64,000 nt of DNA from Selaginella tamariscina (Eukaryota > Streptophyta > Lycopodiopsida > Selaginellales > Selaginellaceae). Under the pieces are notes generated by a model. The model ran no database searches, was not told the origin of the DNA, and worked only from the letters and a program-made list of their open reading frames with translations. How positions within the stretch are numbered: the stretch's first letter is position 1; the number at the start of each line of letters is the position of its first letter. The stretch spans positions 566,046 to 630,045 of the forward strand of contig PUQB01000027.1 in NCBI GenBank assembly GCA_003024785.1, in the 5' to 3' direction. The position numbers and the translations under genes are program-made. Below, piece after piece: positions 51,297 through 64,000 of the stretch.

Positions 51297-52661
51297 ATGG
51301 CAAAGCCTTCGCTAAGTGATAACTGGCGGGAGATTATGGGCGCCTCAGATTGGAAGAATCTCCTACCAGCAAACAAAGGAGAGAGAATGAACGAGGACCT
51401 TAGAAAGGATATAATCAGATATGGAGAATTCGCACAAGCTTGTTATGATGGATTTAACTGGGACGAATCCTCACCCTCGTGCGGGGACTGCAAATACACA
51501 AAAGAGGAGCTCCTGAGGAGCGCAGGACTGCCAAACACGGGATACGAGGTCACCAAGTTCATATATGCCACTGCACAGCTATGGTTGCCAGCGTTCTTCA
51601 AGCGACCAGAGGACAGCTCAGGAGAGGACACGTGGAGCAGAGACTCAAACTGGATGGGATTCATTGCAGTGGCAACATCTCCAGAAGAGATCCGCCGGCT
51701 GGGCCGCCGCGATATCGTAATTGCTTGGAGAGGGACAGTGACCAAGCTGGAGTGGATAGAGAACGTCAAAGATGTGTTGAAGCCATCTGGACTTGACCCT
51801 CGAGATAACTTCACCAACGGAATTGAGGTCGAGTCTGGCTTTCTTAGCATCTACACGGCCAGAATCCCAAAGAGTAGATACAACCATGAGAGCGCCAGGT
51901 ACCAGGTGTTGTATGAGATCAACCGCCTGCTCAATCTCTACAAAGGCGAGCAGCTCAGCATCACTACAACCGGTCACAGCTTGGGCGGAGCACTGGCTCT
52001 CCTGTCTGCCTATGACATTGCTGAGCTTGGAGCAAACACTAGCGAATTCTCACCCCGGTCAATGCTAGTCGAGAGTGCCAGTTTCAAGAAGTCGATTGTG
52101 ATCAGCGCTACACAGCCGAACGTGCTCAAGGTCGACATAGAGGCAAAGCACAACACAAGCTTGGTCAGAGTAGGAGATTCATCACCGCATGGAGTCAACC
52201 TGAAGGCAGCAGGAGTCAAAGCCGTGCCTGTCACGGTGATTTCATTCTCAGCTCCTCGCGTAGGTGATGCTGACTTCCGGGATAGATGCAGTGAACTAGG
52301 GCTCAAGGTTCTGAGGGTACTCAACAAAAGGGATATGGTTCCCAAAGTTCCGGGCCTGTTCATCAATGAAAAATGGTTGAGTTTCCTCCTGCAGTGTCTA
52401 GATCTTATACCTTGGACATATAGCCACGTAGGGAAGGAGTTTGCCCTGGACAGTGTCATGTCACCTTACCTAAGGAGAAATGCAGGAATTGTCGAGCAGC
52501 ACAGTTTACAAGCACTGTTGCATCTTGTCGATGGGTACCAAGGACCAGGAAAGCCGTTTAAGCTATCTGGTAAACGGGATTTGGCCCTGGTTAATAAGGG
52601 GTCTGACTTCCTTAAACCGGAGCTTGGCATTAAGCCTCACTGGGCCGATATAGATGCTTAG
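51297..52661 (+). CDS. Phospholipase A1-I-gamma-like lipase, intact single exon
   Basis: Class 3 lipase family (DAD1-like/PLA1-I), which removes sn-1 acyl chains from plastid or membrane glycerolipids. The 454-residue frame is open and without introns. Family blocks in order: WREIMGASDWKNLL (9-23), RYGEFAQACYDGF (41-53), LGRRDIVIAWRGT (135-147), nucleophile elbow GHSLGG with Ser228, SFSAPRVGD (317-324), LRVLNKRDMVPKVPG with probable catalytic Asp346, YSHVGKEFALD (375-385) and EQHSLQALLHLVDGYQG with probable catalytic His402. The end matches the PLA1-I-gamma type (LVNKGSDFLKPEL). Two oddities: there is no transit peptide, since the protein starts at the lipase domain although Arabidopsis members are plastidial, and about 50 extra residues (roughly 252-306) lie between the elbow and the SAPRVG strand. 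It is the only unbroken long host gene here. AATAAA lies at 52725. Confidence 0.92.
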   Translation: MAKPSLSDNWREIMGASDWKNLLPANKGERMNEDLRKDIIRYGEFAQACYDGFNWDESSPSCGDCKYTKEELLRSAGLPNTGYEVTKFIYATAQLWLPAFFKRPEDSSGEDTWSRDSNWMGFIAVATSPEEIRRLGRRDIVIAWRGTVTKLEWIENVKDVLKPSGLDPRDNFTNGIEVESGFLSIYTARIPKSRYNHESARYQVLYEINRLLNLYKGEQLSITTTGHSLGGALALLSAYDIAELGANTSEFSPRSMLVESASFKKSIVISATQPNVLKVDIEAKHNTSLVRVGDSSPHGVNLKAAGVKAVPVTVISFSAPRVGDADFRDRCSELGLKVLRVLNKRDMVPKVPGLFINEKWLSFLLQCLDLIPWTYSHVGKEFALDSVMSPYLRRNAGIVEQHSLQALLHLVDGYQGPGKPFKLSGKRDLALVNKGSDFLKPELGIKPHWADIDA

Positions 52662-52724
52662 CGATGGATATTATTTGTGACCTAGGCTAGGTTATGTTAT
52701 ACAATCTGGAATTCTCTTTGTACG

Positions 52725-52730
52725 AATAAA
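52725..52730 (+). terminator. Poly(A) signal of the lipase gene
   Basis: AATAAA 64 bases after the stop codon. Confidence 0.6.
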
Positions 52731-52866
52731 ATGGTTCACGCAGCTTTACAAAAGTGATTAAACAGAATTAAACATGGCCATAGAAATTATTATATTAATC
52801 TCAAGAGCGAATCCATAATCTACTGCCGGCCACAGAAACAATGTGGCGATTCAGATCAAAAAAGAA

Positions 52867-53064
52867 TTACAACAAGGGAAGACGATTGGCAGCAGGAAAG
52901 TGATTAACAAGAATTACTGCAGCAGGCTTGTCATCCTTGTCAGTTTTCTTGTGCCTCGCCTTCAAATCCACCTCCTTCTTCATCAAATTCCAACCAAAAC
53001 ATTCTACCGTCACAACTTCACCCTTTATCTCAACTTCCATTGCTCCAATTTGGAACGATCCCAT
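52867..53064 (-). other. Unassigned small open frame
   Basis: 65 codons starting MGSFQIGAMEVEIKG and rich in Lys and Asp. It could be a small gene or an exon (a metal-binding HMA-type fold was considered but not supported). It lies tail to tail with the lipase gene. Confidence 0.3.
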
Positions 53065-53159
53065 GTTTCTGTTTAATCACTTTTATAAAACTGGAAAATT
53101 AACTAGGTTTTACCAAATTAGCTATTGTTAATATAAAATTATCAAAATTTTATATATAT

Positions 53160-53180
53160 GTATGTGTGTGTGTGTGTGTG
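53160..53180 (+). repeat. Short TG run
   Basis: About nine TG units. Confidence 0.7.
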
Positions 53181-53469
53181 ATTTTAAAATGTTTTAAATC
53201 ACTTTAAAATATAAAAGTCAATCTATGTTTAAAAATTAGATTTGAACTTCAGAATCTGACAAATCCACGCTATATATATTATATCTACTGGTAAGTTTTC
53301 ATGAACCATCATATGCTTACCTATTTGTTTCGTCTTCTAATTTCTGAAATCGGTAGTTAAGGATACTAATTAGATTAAAAGGAGAAGTGTGTATATTATT
53401 CATTATAAATAAATTAAAATTATCATTATATAAGAAAGTGTTACATAAGTAGACATAGTATGTTGAACG

Positions 53470-54190
53470 CTATCTTAGTTGCATGCAGTCAAAACGGAGA
53501 TATAGAGCGTGCACAACACGTCTCGAACAAATGCCTACAACGTGGACTTCTCTCCTGAATGCATATGTCCAGAAAGGGCCAAAACAGGGAGTATTGTATC
53601 GAGTGGGAAAGTTCATCATCATCATGTGTTTAACGTTTACATGAACACTTGCTAAACAAATATGCATTCCACGAATCAGATAAGAGCTTTGCTTCTTAGA
53701 CATGCCCGTTCTGAGCATATGCAGCTAGCATGGTATTTCACATGCTCCTAAACATAAAGAAAGCCTCATTAAAATGCCCATTCCGGGAATACATTATTAA
53801 CATGGTCATTCCGGAGATGATATTCTTCTCAGGGATCAAGTCGAAGACATACTTAACAGCTTTCTAAATGCCCTTCTGTGCATATGCTTTATCCAGGAGA
53901 GCGTTGGTTTCATCCAGGAGTCCATTCTGGGATTATCCATATTCGTCTCAGGACCATTGGCCTCCGTATATGCCCGTTTTGGGCGTATATCGAGATCATA
54001 CACACGAAAGTGATCACGTTGTGACCCGGCATATGATGATAACTTTCTTGCTTCATGAACATTCCAGCCATATGCCATCATCATCGTGTTCTAGGATACC
54101 ACTGGGCGTGCCCAAATGGCATATGCTGCTAAAATTGTACGCCATTGTCCAGCTTACCAAATTCCGTTCCGGCGTTTCCTTGTAGAGTTT
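53470..54190 (-). pseudogene. PPR protein remnant
   Basis: Pentatricopeptide repeat proteins bind organelle RNA. On the minus strand several PPR-like units are readable in different frames: MISIYAQNGHI, LLDKAYAQKGI, VFDLIPEKNIISGMTMLIMYSRNGHFNEAF and NTMLAAYAQNGHV with a following EAKLL. Stops and frame changes separate them, and no start, mitochondrial targeting sequence or E/DYW end is visible. The YAQNGH wording is typical of PLS-class plant PPRs. Only about 5-7 repeats remain of a protein that normally has ten or more. Confidence 0.7.
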
Positions 54191-54554
54191 CTTGTACTCT
54201 GTACATGCGTGCATACTTAAAGGTTTTACATTGGGATTTTTTTCATTTTAAAGTATAATAAATATTAAATTATAATTAATAAAGCTGGTTTCCACTTACC
54301 TATATACCTATGTTATTTAGCCATATAAAATTCCAGTGGTAGATTTGAAAATGTTACCTATTAAGTTTGTAGTTTTTTTTAAATTTTTTAAATTAAAAAG
54401 CCACATGATTTTAACTAATTATTAATTGTAGTAATTTTATTTGGGTTTAATATATTGGCTATCTAGGCTCTCTTATTTTATTCTTATGCATAGGTTTAAC
54501 ATTAAAATGCATCCTAAAATATACTTAACTAAATAAAAATTAATTTACTAAATT
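54191..54554. other. AT-rich spacer, nothing seen
   Basis: No coding or repeat feature was recognised. Confidence 0.5.
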
Positions 54555-54862
54555 GAAACTGATATATCTTCCTTATCGTTTGCTTAGGTATTATTTAGTC
54601 GGCTTTTTACGATATTGTTATTCATACAGGTGTTTATAATGAAGAATATCTAATAGAAAAGATCTAATCTAGTAGTCGAAGAATATATAATTTTATTATT
54701 ATATAAAAAATATAAAATAATAAAGTATTATTGTATATGTATAGAGTGGGCATTTAACAATGACGGTGCACGCACGTACGACCCAGCTCTGAAGCAACGA
54801 TAAGGAAGATATATTCAGTTTCAACTTGCATGTGACTGTATATCTATATCTATCAACTAAGA

Positions 54863-55071
54863 TGTTACAACCCGTATAACGAATCAAAGAATATTCTTTA
54901 GAAAGGTATAAACTAGAATATTCCTAAAGAGCTATACTTAGATCTAAGAGAATTAAGGGCACCCTAATAAAGGAAGCCTTTTGGGAGAGTAGCGTGTGAA
55001 GACTAGAGACAGCTTGGGGAAGTCGGGTGGTTTTGTGAGGGTCTCTAGTTTGTACGTAGTGGTGCCTAACA
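54863..55071 (+). repeat. 5' LTR of the small gypsy element
   Basis: TGTTACAACC to GTGCCTAACA, 209 bases. Confidence 0.88.
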
Positions 55072-55459
55072 ATTGGTATCGGAGGCAAGGTTGAGATGAG
55101 TGCCTGGTGGAAGGGATAATACCACCTGTGTGGAGACGTTGGACACTAAAAGGCAAATTGTCCAAGGAGAAGCAAGTCTAAGGGCAAAAGTTTCAATGGC
55201 AGCAAGGACAAGTAGATGCCTAAGAAGCTTTAGGAGATGGAGCGTGGAGAGGAGCACAAAGGAGACTTCTCTAAACCACAAGGTAAATTTCTATTTGTTC
55301 TTGCTCAATAGGTAAACTACATGGCACGGGAGGAGCCACACACACGTGCTATTGTGGTGGAGGGACGACTTGGTGAGCGTCCAGTGCGAGTCCTTGTGGA
55401 TAGCATGAGTAGCGATAACTTTGTGTCAACAAAGTTAGTGGAGGAGTGCAGCTTGCCCA

Positions 55460-56105
55460 CAAAGACTGTGCCTCAATACGAATTTGAAGGCTCATATCAC
55501 ACAGAGCTACGTGCTTGTGTGGAGGAGTTACAGCTGGAGGTTGGCAAAACCCAGCTGGTGGAGCTGCACGAAGAGCCTCAATACGAGATTGAGGGCTCAG
55601 CTATCACACAGAGCTACATTGCTTGTGTGGAGGAGTTACAGCTGAGGTTGGCAAAACCCAGCTGGTGGAGCTGCACGAAGAGCCTCAATACGAGATTGAG
55701 GGCTCAGCTATCACACAGAGCTACATTGCTTGTGTGGAGGAGTTACAGCTGTAGGTTGGCAAAACCCAGCTGGTGGAGCTGCAAAGACTGTGCCTCAATA
55801 CGAGATTGAGGGCTCAGCTATCACACAGAGCTACATGCTTGTGTGGAGGAGTTACAGCTGTAGGTTGGCAAAACCCAGTTGGTGGAGCTGCACGAAGACT
55901 GTGCCTCAATACGAGATTGAGGGCTCAGCTATCACACAGAGCTACAGTGCTTGTGTGGAGGAGTTACAGCTGTAGGTTGGCAAAACCCAGCTGGTGGAGC
56001 TGAACAAAGACTGCCTCAATACGAGATTGAGGGCTTAGTTGTCACACAGAGCTAAATTGCTTGTGTGGAGGAGTTACAGCTAGAGGTTGGCAAAACCCAC
56101 TGGTG
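55460..56105 (+). repeat. Minisatellite in the gypsy protease region
   Basis: Six units of 105-111 bases, each with CTCAATACGAGATTGAGGGC and GTGTGGAGGAGTTACAGCT. The anchor GCCTCA falls at 55470, 55576, 55682, 55792, 55903 and 56013. Confidence 0.92.
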
Positions 56106-58516
56106 GAGACTTTCTTTCTTGCGAAGCTAGTGCGTGTGGATCCTAAGATCTAGTGGAGCACCAAGCACATGAAGCTTGAGTATAGTGAAGTGAAAGACAC
56201 TTGGTTTGGAACAAAGCTTGAGTCTCCAAACAAGTTCTTTTACTGTCACCTTGAGCAAAGCTGTTGTGCGAGGAGTTTGCTGACGTCTTCCCTCCTGAGC
56301 TACTCATGGCTACCACATGCAAGAGGTGTGGAGCTGGAATAGGGTACGAAAGCCATTTACCGTAAGCCATTCGACTGAGCCATGCTAAGGAGCAAGAGGT
56401 TAAGAGACAAGTGATGGAGCTATTGGAAATATGGCTTCATATAACTGAGCAAGTCTCCATTTGGTGCACCAGTATTGCTTGTCAGGAAGAAAATGGCACC
56501 ATGAGGATGTGCATAGACTACAGAGCTCTCAACAAGCAAACAGTGAAGGACAGATGCCCATGCCACGTGTGGATACTATCATGGATCATCTCGGTGGAGC
56601 CAGAGTATTCACCAAGATAGTTGGGCATTTCGAGTTCACTGTTATGCCATTTGGCTTAACAAATGCCCTAGTCACATTCACGGTTGATTGACTGGGGTGT
56701 TTGGTGACTACTTGCACGACTTTGTGGAGATCTTCCTCAACGATATTCTTATTTACAGTAAGAATATAGGAACATGTGCAGCATTTGTGAAGAGTTCTTC
56801 AGTTGTTGAGGGAGAACAAGCTCTATGCAAAGAAGAGCAAATGTGCATTTGCTCAGTGCGAAGTGGAGTATTTGGGTCACATTGTGACGCCAAGTGGAGT
56901 GAAGACTGATCCACAGAAGGTGGCAGTGGTGGAGCAATGGCCAGTTCCTAGCAATGCAGAAGAGTTACGAAGTTTCTTGGGCATGGTTGGTTATTACCAG
57001 CGGTATGTTAAGGATTATGCCAAGAAAGCTTCCCTGTTAACTAGGTTGCTGAGGAAGGACATTCCTTTGCATGAAGTGCTTAAGAGAAGAGCAGTTTCCA
57101 AGCTTTGAAACAAGCTTTGGTATGTGCACCAGTTTTATGTATTGCAGATCCCTCTAAGCCTTATGAGGTATCGTGTGATGCGAGTGGAATGGCATTGGAG
57201 TGTACTTATGCAAGAGGGAAGGCCTATTGCTTATGAGAGTCGTACTTTGAATCCTGCAAAGTAACGGTACTCAACGTATGAGCAAGAACTACTGGCTATT
57301 GTAATGCATTATGAGTTTGGAGCACTATCTTTATGGTGCAAGTTTCAAAGTGTTTACAGATCACAAGACTTTGGTGTATCTGTTCAAACAGAAAGAGTTA
57401 AACTCTCAGCAAGCTCGCTGGATGGTTAAGCTCATGGAGTTTGGCAAATTTCCTATTGAGCATTTGTGGGAAAGGCTAACGTGGTGGTAAATGCTTTGTC
57501 ACGCGTTAGGAGAGCCACAGTGGTTAGAGAATTCCAAACACGCTTATGTAATGCATTAACAAGGACGGTCAGTGAGTTTAGCCAGGTAGTTCAACATGCT
57601 CAAGCATAAGAGCTGAGGTGCAGACAGCTAGAGCCACCATTCTCATTTTAGGATGGAGTTTTGTACTACAATGGCCGTGTGTATCTTCCTGTGTGGACCA
57701 TTTGATCAACCAGGTACTATATTTCCATCATGATCACGGAGGCTGGTCATTTTGGGGGAGGAAACGTATGAGTTGATCAAGAGAAGGTTCTATTGGAGGA
57801 ATATGAAACTAATATCATAGAGTATGTAGGACTTGTGACAAGTGTCAGCAAGTAAAGATGCCCAGGGAAAAACCAAGTGGGCTTTAGTACCATTGCCTAT
57901 TCCAGACAGGCAATGGGGCAGTATCTCTATGGACTTTGTCACTCATTTGCCAAGGACACAGTGGCATTAGAATGAGTCCATATTATGCTATGTTGGACGG
58001 CATTCCAAGACAGCTTTTGAGCTGGGTTTAGCAAGTAAGAAAACTCAAGGCAACATGGATGAGGAAGCTAAAGATCTGAGTGTTGAGCTTAGAAACATTC
58101 AAAGTTTTGTGCAAGAAGAACTTATAAGTAGCTCAGAGCCGAGCTATCAAGTTTGTTTAATGAGCACAGAAGTTCCAAGAGTTCCAGGTGGGAGATTATG
58201 TATATCTCTGAGTGGTATTTACCACACATGTAAGGCGGAACACTATTGTGGCCTTACGAAGGAACACAATAAAGTTGTCTCTTAAGTACTCAGGTCCTTA
58301 TGAGATTCTGGAGCGTATCGATAAGGTGACATATCGATTACGGCTGCCAGAAGGAGTGAGGGTGCACCCAATGTTCAATGTTAGCCAGTTAAAGAGAGTA
58401 CTCACAAGGAACAAGTCCCAGGTAGATTCTTTGTGAATGTACGAGGCTAATGATACAAGACCAGTTGAGTAAGTTATACTGCCTTGAGGACAAGGACTTG
58501 CTAATGGGGGGAGGAT

Positions 58517-58703
58517 TGTTACGACCCGTATAACAAATTAAAGAATATTCCCCAGAAAGGTATAAGCTAGAATATTCTTAAAGAGCTATACCTAGATCTA
58601 AGAGAATTAAGGGCACCCTAATAGAGGAAGCCTTTTGGGAGAGCAGCGTGTGAAGACTAGAGACAGTTTGGGGAGGTCGGGTGGTTTTGTGTGGTGCCTA
58701 ACA
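58517..58703 (+). repeat. 3' LTR of the small gypsy element
   Basis: Aligns with the 5' LTR, with about 22 bases absent near its end. Confidence 0.88.
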
Positions 58704-59032
58704 TAAGATTTGTTGTATATTTATTAAACATTTACGTAAGGAATATGCAAATCTATATCATTTGCTATTAGATTATGACATTGTGGAAACATATCATTAA
58801 ACTGGCAGCCTACTACTGCTAGGGCAGAAAGTTAGGCCATTAACTTAATATAAAAAAATTCAAATAAAACATGTTAAAATTAATCTCCTGCCTACTACAT
58901 ATACGTATTTCGTACCCCCATATCGATGCACATGTCGTAATGAAATAAAAAGATTCCATTGTTTTAATATAAATAGGGGGTTCCTGTTAGGAAATGTTGT
59001 GTTTATTTAGTATTAAATTAATTTTCTAAGTA

Positions 59033-59999
59033 CTTGTTTACGTTTGTTTTGTTTGTTATTAGGTTTGCATATGGGAGTTTTAAGTCCCACATTCTATAGC
59101 TCTACATGTCCGATTGTGTCCACAGTGCGGAGTTCTGTGAGTCAAGTCGTTGCCAACGAGCCAAGGATGTGCGCTTCACTCATTCGCTTGTTTTTCCACG
59201 ATTGCCGTGAATGTAATGGATTGTCATATATTTAGTATAATATTAATTGTTTTACTAGTAGAGAATTTAATATTATTATGTATACGTTGAATTTACATGG
59301 AGTATATAGATTTCTTTGATTACAGGGCTGTGATGCTTCGGTTCTCCTCGATGGTTCAAACCTGCGTTAGGACCAAATTAACTATCTATTTATCATTAGA
59401 AAGAATATATAATGATAAGATTTTATGTTAATCTTTTTATTTTTGCAGCTAAACGGACCATGTGGACAGTTTTATTTGGTCGCAGAGACAGTTTAACAGC
59501 AAGTCAATCTGCAGCAAATACAAATCTCCCGCCACCAACTTTAAATGTGTCTGCCTTAATTTCAAAACTTTCAAAAGCCACGGGTTCACAACGCGAGATT
59601 TAGTAGCTCTTTCTGGAGCACACACTGTCGGCCAAAGCCCAGTGTCGAATTTCAAACCAAGACTGTACGGTCCCTTTTAGAGTTTCTGACTACATGAACA
59701 TGAACTACAACGCCTTTTTGCGTTATCAGTGCCCCAGACAGTAACCTCTCACCTCTGAACTTGCAAACTCCTGTAGTCTTTGACAACAAGTATTTCGTAG
59801 ATTTGATTAACTTTAAGGGGCTTCTTTTCTCTGACCAAACTGTGGTGACTGCAACACTGCATTTCTTGTGCATGTGTATGCTCTTAACCAGACCAGGTTC
59901 TTCCACAACTTTGTCACGGCCATGATCAAGATGGGCAATATGAACGTGCTTACTGGTACCAGCGGGCAAGTTAGACTCAACTGTGAGAAGGTTAACTAG
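59033..59999 (+). pseudogene. Class III peroxidase, copy C, broken
   Basis: Third copy of the peroxidase at 7207-8365. The ATG and the first residues of the signal peptide are deleted, although the TATA box (58967-58975) remains. Exon 1 (about 59033-59212) keeps SPTFYSSTCP, VRSSVSQVVANEPRMCASLIRLFFHDC. Exon 2 (59326 to about 59368) is cut to [12 protein letters not shown]; about 130 bases are gone up to its donor. Exon 3 (59449-59999) keeps [33 protein letters not shown] and FDNKYFVDL in shifted frames and ends NCEKVN, with the conserved Gly of NCGKVN changed. At least five frame breaks. Confidence 0.86.
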
Positions 60000-60075
60000 A
60001 TAAATCACGTAATGTAACACTACTCGTCACTAACTAGTATATAAGCTGAGTCGTATGTATAATGAAGAATAAAAT

Positions 60076-60755
60076 GTCAAGTTCGTCCATAGTTGGTCCG
60101 GATTCACCATTGGATCCGGTAAGTGGCCCCATTTTAACCATAGCTGTGGCGACGTATGTAAGGAATGTGTTCCGATTAGATGCATATGTGTTCCCCGGAA
60201 TATATAGTGTTTGATCTGAGAACATGGAGTTTGCAGGTTTACAAAGTAGAGATTAAAAAATTGGACAGGAGTTTGAACATCCAATGGGAGAGGTTGGTGT
60301 CTCCACCGCTACTAGGGCAACTGTTTTGCTTAAAGCTCGTATCCATCAAGTAGTCACTACTTGCATTGTAAAGCCTGGGCTAACGTGGAGCACCGTGCCT
60401 GTCCGACTGTGTGTTCCCCGGATAAACAGCTAGGTCTTGTGTTGTGCCTGGAAGATTGAACGAAGGTGGTGTTCCTTTATCCAGAATCAACGGTCCAAGA
60501 TGGTCCATGCAACTGTATCTGAGTTAGATGTGTGTATAGTGTGTTTCTACAGTGTCACATTAAAATATGGAGGAAGATGCTCACGGTATATAGAGACAGG
60601 ATACAGTATAATATACGATGTTAAATATACAACAAGAATATTGTCCAGGGCAAGAGTTTTCAATGGTGGCTTGAATGCTGTCCACCAAGTCCAAACGGCG
60701 AATCGATTAGAAATTTAGGCCTGCAGTTTGTTCAGACGGATAAGCATCAAAGTGT
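60076..60755 (-). pseudogene. Decayed class III peroxidase, copy C
   Basis: Copy of the 6225-7089 and 43390-44260 remnants. Exon 4 (60270-60076) shows LYFVNLQTP, SDQTLYIPGNTYASNRNTF and [16 protein letters not shown], better kept than in the other two copies. Exon 3 (about 60515-60290) shows LHGPSWTVDSG and GEHTVGQARC (Ala to Glu next to the proximal His). Exon 2 is partial (60755-60650). Exon 1 is absent. Confidence 0.75.
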
Positions 60756-60834
60756 ATTTACATACCATCCTGAAGGTTTTCTTTTAATCAAATCATAATA
60801 TATAATAATATATACAGTTAGACACTCTAATAAT

Positions 60835-62665
<1,831 letters not shown>

Positions 62666-63015
62666 AAACGATACGTTACATGCAATAACATATAAACACT
62701 ACTTACCATTTTGTACACACGAGCTCAGGCAGGAATTATATAAATGAATAAAGCTATCGAAGACGAGTAGCCATATCCAAGCTGACAATCGGATATTAAG
62801 GATAATCTATCATAGATTTGAAATAATATAGTGAAATATCTTGTAATTAATATATAAATGTGAATGGGCAAGCAATAAATTATAAATTTTGCGCGTGATT
62901 AGATTGTCTTTTCGTTAAATTTTTGTCAACTAGGAACAGTGGTCCAATTGGAATAAATTTGGGGCTAAGCATTCGATAGTGGGTGCGTGAGTGAGTGAGA
63001 AAGAGTTACTTTTAA

Positions 63016-63040
63016 ACACACACACACACACACACACACA
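63016..63040. repeat. CA microsatellite
   Basis: About twelve CA units, 60 bases from the candidate beta-amylase exon. Confidence 0.9.
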
Positions 63041-63102
63041 ATCTAGCTAATATAAGTTTTGTGTTTACATTTTGCACTGCATACGGATATATATGTGAAT
63101 AC

Positions 63103-63389
63103 CTTGATTGGCGTATTATAATACGGACACATGTATTTCCTTCCAGTTGGTAGAGGAGAGGAATATCCGCTTGACGTAGCGCCACCAATGAAGTTTACTA
63201 TCTCAGCAAGTTTACATCCTATATATAAAAAAGCCAAATTATATATATATATATATCAATAAACACACATATGTATATGTATATACACAAGCATATGTAT
63301 CTGAACTACCTTTGATGGGAAAAATGTGATTTCCTTTGATAAGTAGGGGAACAGGATATTCCTAGGTATCCCAAGCAAGTTGTGTCCAT
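63103..63389 (-). other. Candidate upstream exons of beta-amylase (transit peptide)
   Basis: Minus strand 63218-63103 has a clear acceptor (ATATATAG) and donor (AAG/GTATTC) and 38 open codons ending YYNTPIK. Joined to an alternative acceptor at 62659 (ATGAAG before GATCAAACT), it runs in frame into the beta-amylase. Further up, 63389-63310 codes MDTTCLGYLGISCSPTYQ and more, a plastid-transit-like start with a good donor, though its phase is one base off. This is inference; cDNA would settle it. Confidence 0.45.
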
Positions 63390-64000
63390 GATAGAAAATA
63401 ATCTGATTCAATACAAGACACTGGGTTTATCTCCACAGATAATTTTCTAGTGAGCTTTTCAAGTACAGGAACCAAACAATGCCTTCATTAAAAAGAAACA
63501 AATATAAATATGTGCGTGTGTGAGAGATACCTTCTCCATATGTGTTCAAGGCATTAAGTATCAAAGCCTTTAGAAAAATGGAATTGATGCTAAACGAATA
63601 TCCAATCCTATTATTATATTAATCTTAATGTTGACATATAAATATATGTTTACCTGGAGGAGATTGCCAGTATTTAACCATCCGATCAGGAAAGCTATCA
63701 AAGCTAACAAAAGCTATCAAAGCTAACAAAAGCTACAAATAAAACCTTGCTAATATCTTTGCATAAGTACATCATTGCAGATGTATGACTTTGTGCTGGA
63801 TAGGATACTGCAACAATATGCACCAACACTGTATCGTTACACAGTTACAGTCAATATAGATTCCCGAATATGCCGGCATGTATAATAAAACGTAAATATT
63901 TATGAGGTACACACAAAGATTTAAAGTATATAGATCTAGAAGAATAAATAGACATGGTTATATACATTTTAACATGGTTAACGTTTTGCTATAACTAACT
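63390..64000. other. Upstream of beta-amylase, no further gene seen
   Basis: AT-rich, probably promoter or 5' intron. A 16-base unit (AAAGCTATCAAAGCTA) is repeated near 63690-63735. Confidence 0.45.

Larger units (their letters stand above)
54863..58703 (+). mobile_element. Small Ty3/gypsy LTR retrotransposon
   Basis: Flanked by TAAGA on both sides (54858-54862 and 58704-58708), a perfect target duplication. LTRs at 54863-55071 and 58517-58703, a tRNA-Met primer site (TGGTATCGGAGG, 55074-55085) and a purine tract (GGGGGGAGGA) before the 3' LTR. Parts: protease-like region, reverse transcriptase ([26 protein letters not shown]), RNase H and integrase pieces, and a C-terminal GPYEILERIDKVTYRLRLPE. 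At 3.84 kb it is shorter than a full gypsy element: gag is not seen and the integrase core is largely missing. It is broken, with a dozen or more interruptions. The LTRs are still close apart from one small gap. Confidence 0.88.
54555..60760. repeat. Arm C, third copy of the peroxidase pair
   Basis: Direct copy of about 41570-44110 in arm B and inverted to arm A, split by the gypsy element at 54863-58703. It contains the upstream region, the peroxidase and the decayed peroxidase, but not the GDSL gene; the match stops near 60760 and beta-amylase follows. Confidence 0.8.

Noticed and set aside
52867-53064. Small Lys-rich frame considered as a metal-binding HMA protein
   Set aside because: No CxxC motif and no clear alignment; left unassigned.

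Overview
The window is plant nuclear DNA. Spliced, AT-rich genes belong to plant families: class III peroxidases, a GDSL esterase, a legumin-like cupin, a PLA1-I lipase, a PPR protein and beta-amylase. These sit among LTR retrotransposons with plant-type tRNA-Met primer sites. A seed plant, probably a flowering plant, is the best guess; the species cannot be told. No tRNA, rRNA, CRISPR or organelle segment was seen.

Layout. 0-2 kb: a four-exon peroxidase with frame breaks. 2.95-9.33 kb: arm A, holding a GDSL esterase and a tail-to-tail peroxidase pair; one partner is nearly intact and the other decayed. 9.3-14.4 kb: gene-poor. 14.4-22.2 kb: an old LTR element with no visible coding, with a related solo LTR inserted backwards into its first LTR. 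23.1-24.2 kb: a 1.1-kb repeat whose inverted copy lies at 47.5-48.5 kb. 26.6-28.2 kb: a legumin-like double-cupin gene behind an RY seed motif. 30.0-40.75 kb: a Ty1/copia element (minus strand) with a chromodomain Ty3/gypsy element (plus strand) nested inside it. 41.3-47.1 kb: arm B, the inverted copy of arm A. 48.6-50.1 kb: a short non-autonomous LTR element. 51.3-52.7 kb: the only intact long host ORF, a PLA1-I-gamma-like lipase. 53.5-54.2 kb: PPR remnant. 54.6-60.8 kb: arm C, a third copy of the peroxidase pair, split by a small gypsy element. 60.8-62.7 kb: a seven-exon beta-amylase gene (minus strand) with possible transit-peptide exons upstream.

How it hangs together. The region looks like an expanding and decaying accessory cluster: a cell-wall/secretory module (GDSL esterase plus peroxidases) was copied in inverted and direct orientation and then broken up by retrotransposons. 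The legumin-like, lipase and beta-amylase genes are functionally separate neighbours. No operon-like or clearly new biochemical system was found. Most host genes have recognisable exons and splice sites but carry one or more one-base frame breaks; whether these are real decay or assembly errors is the main open question. Exon borders were read by eye from GT/AG sites and family alignment from memory.
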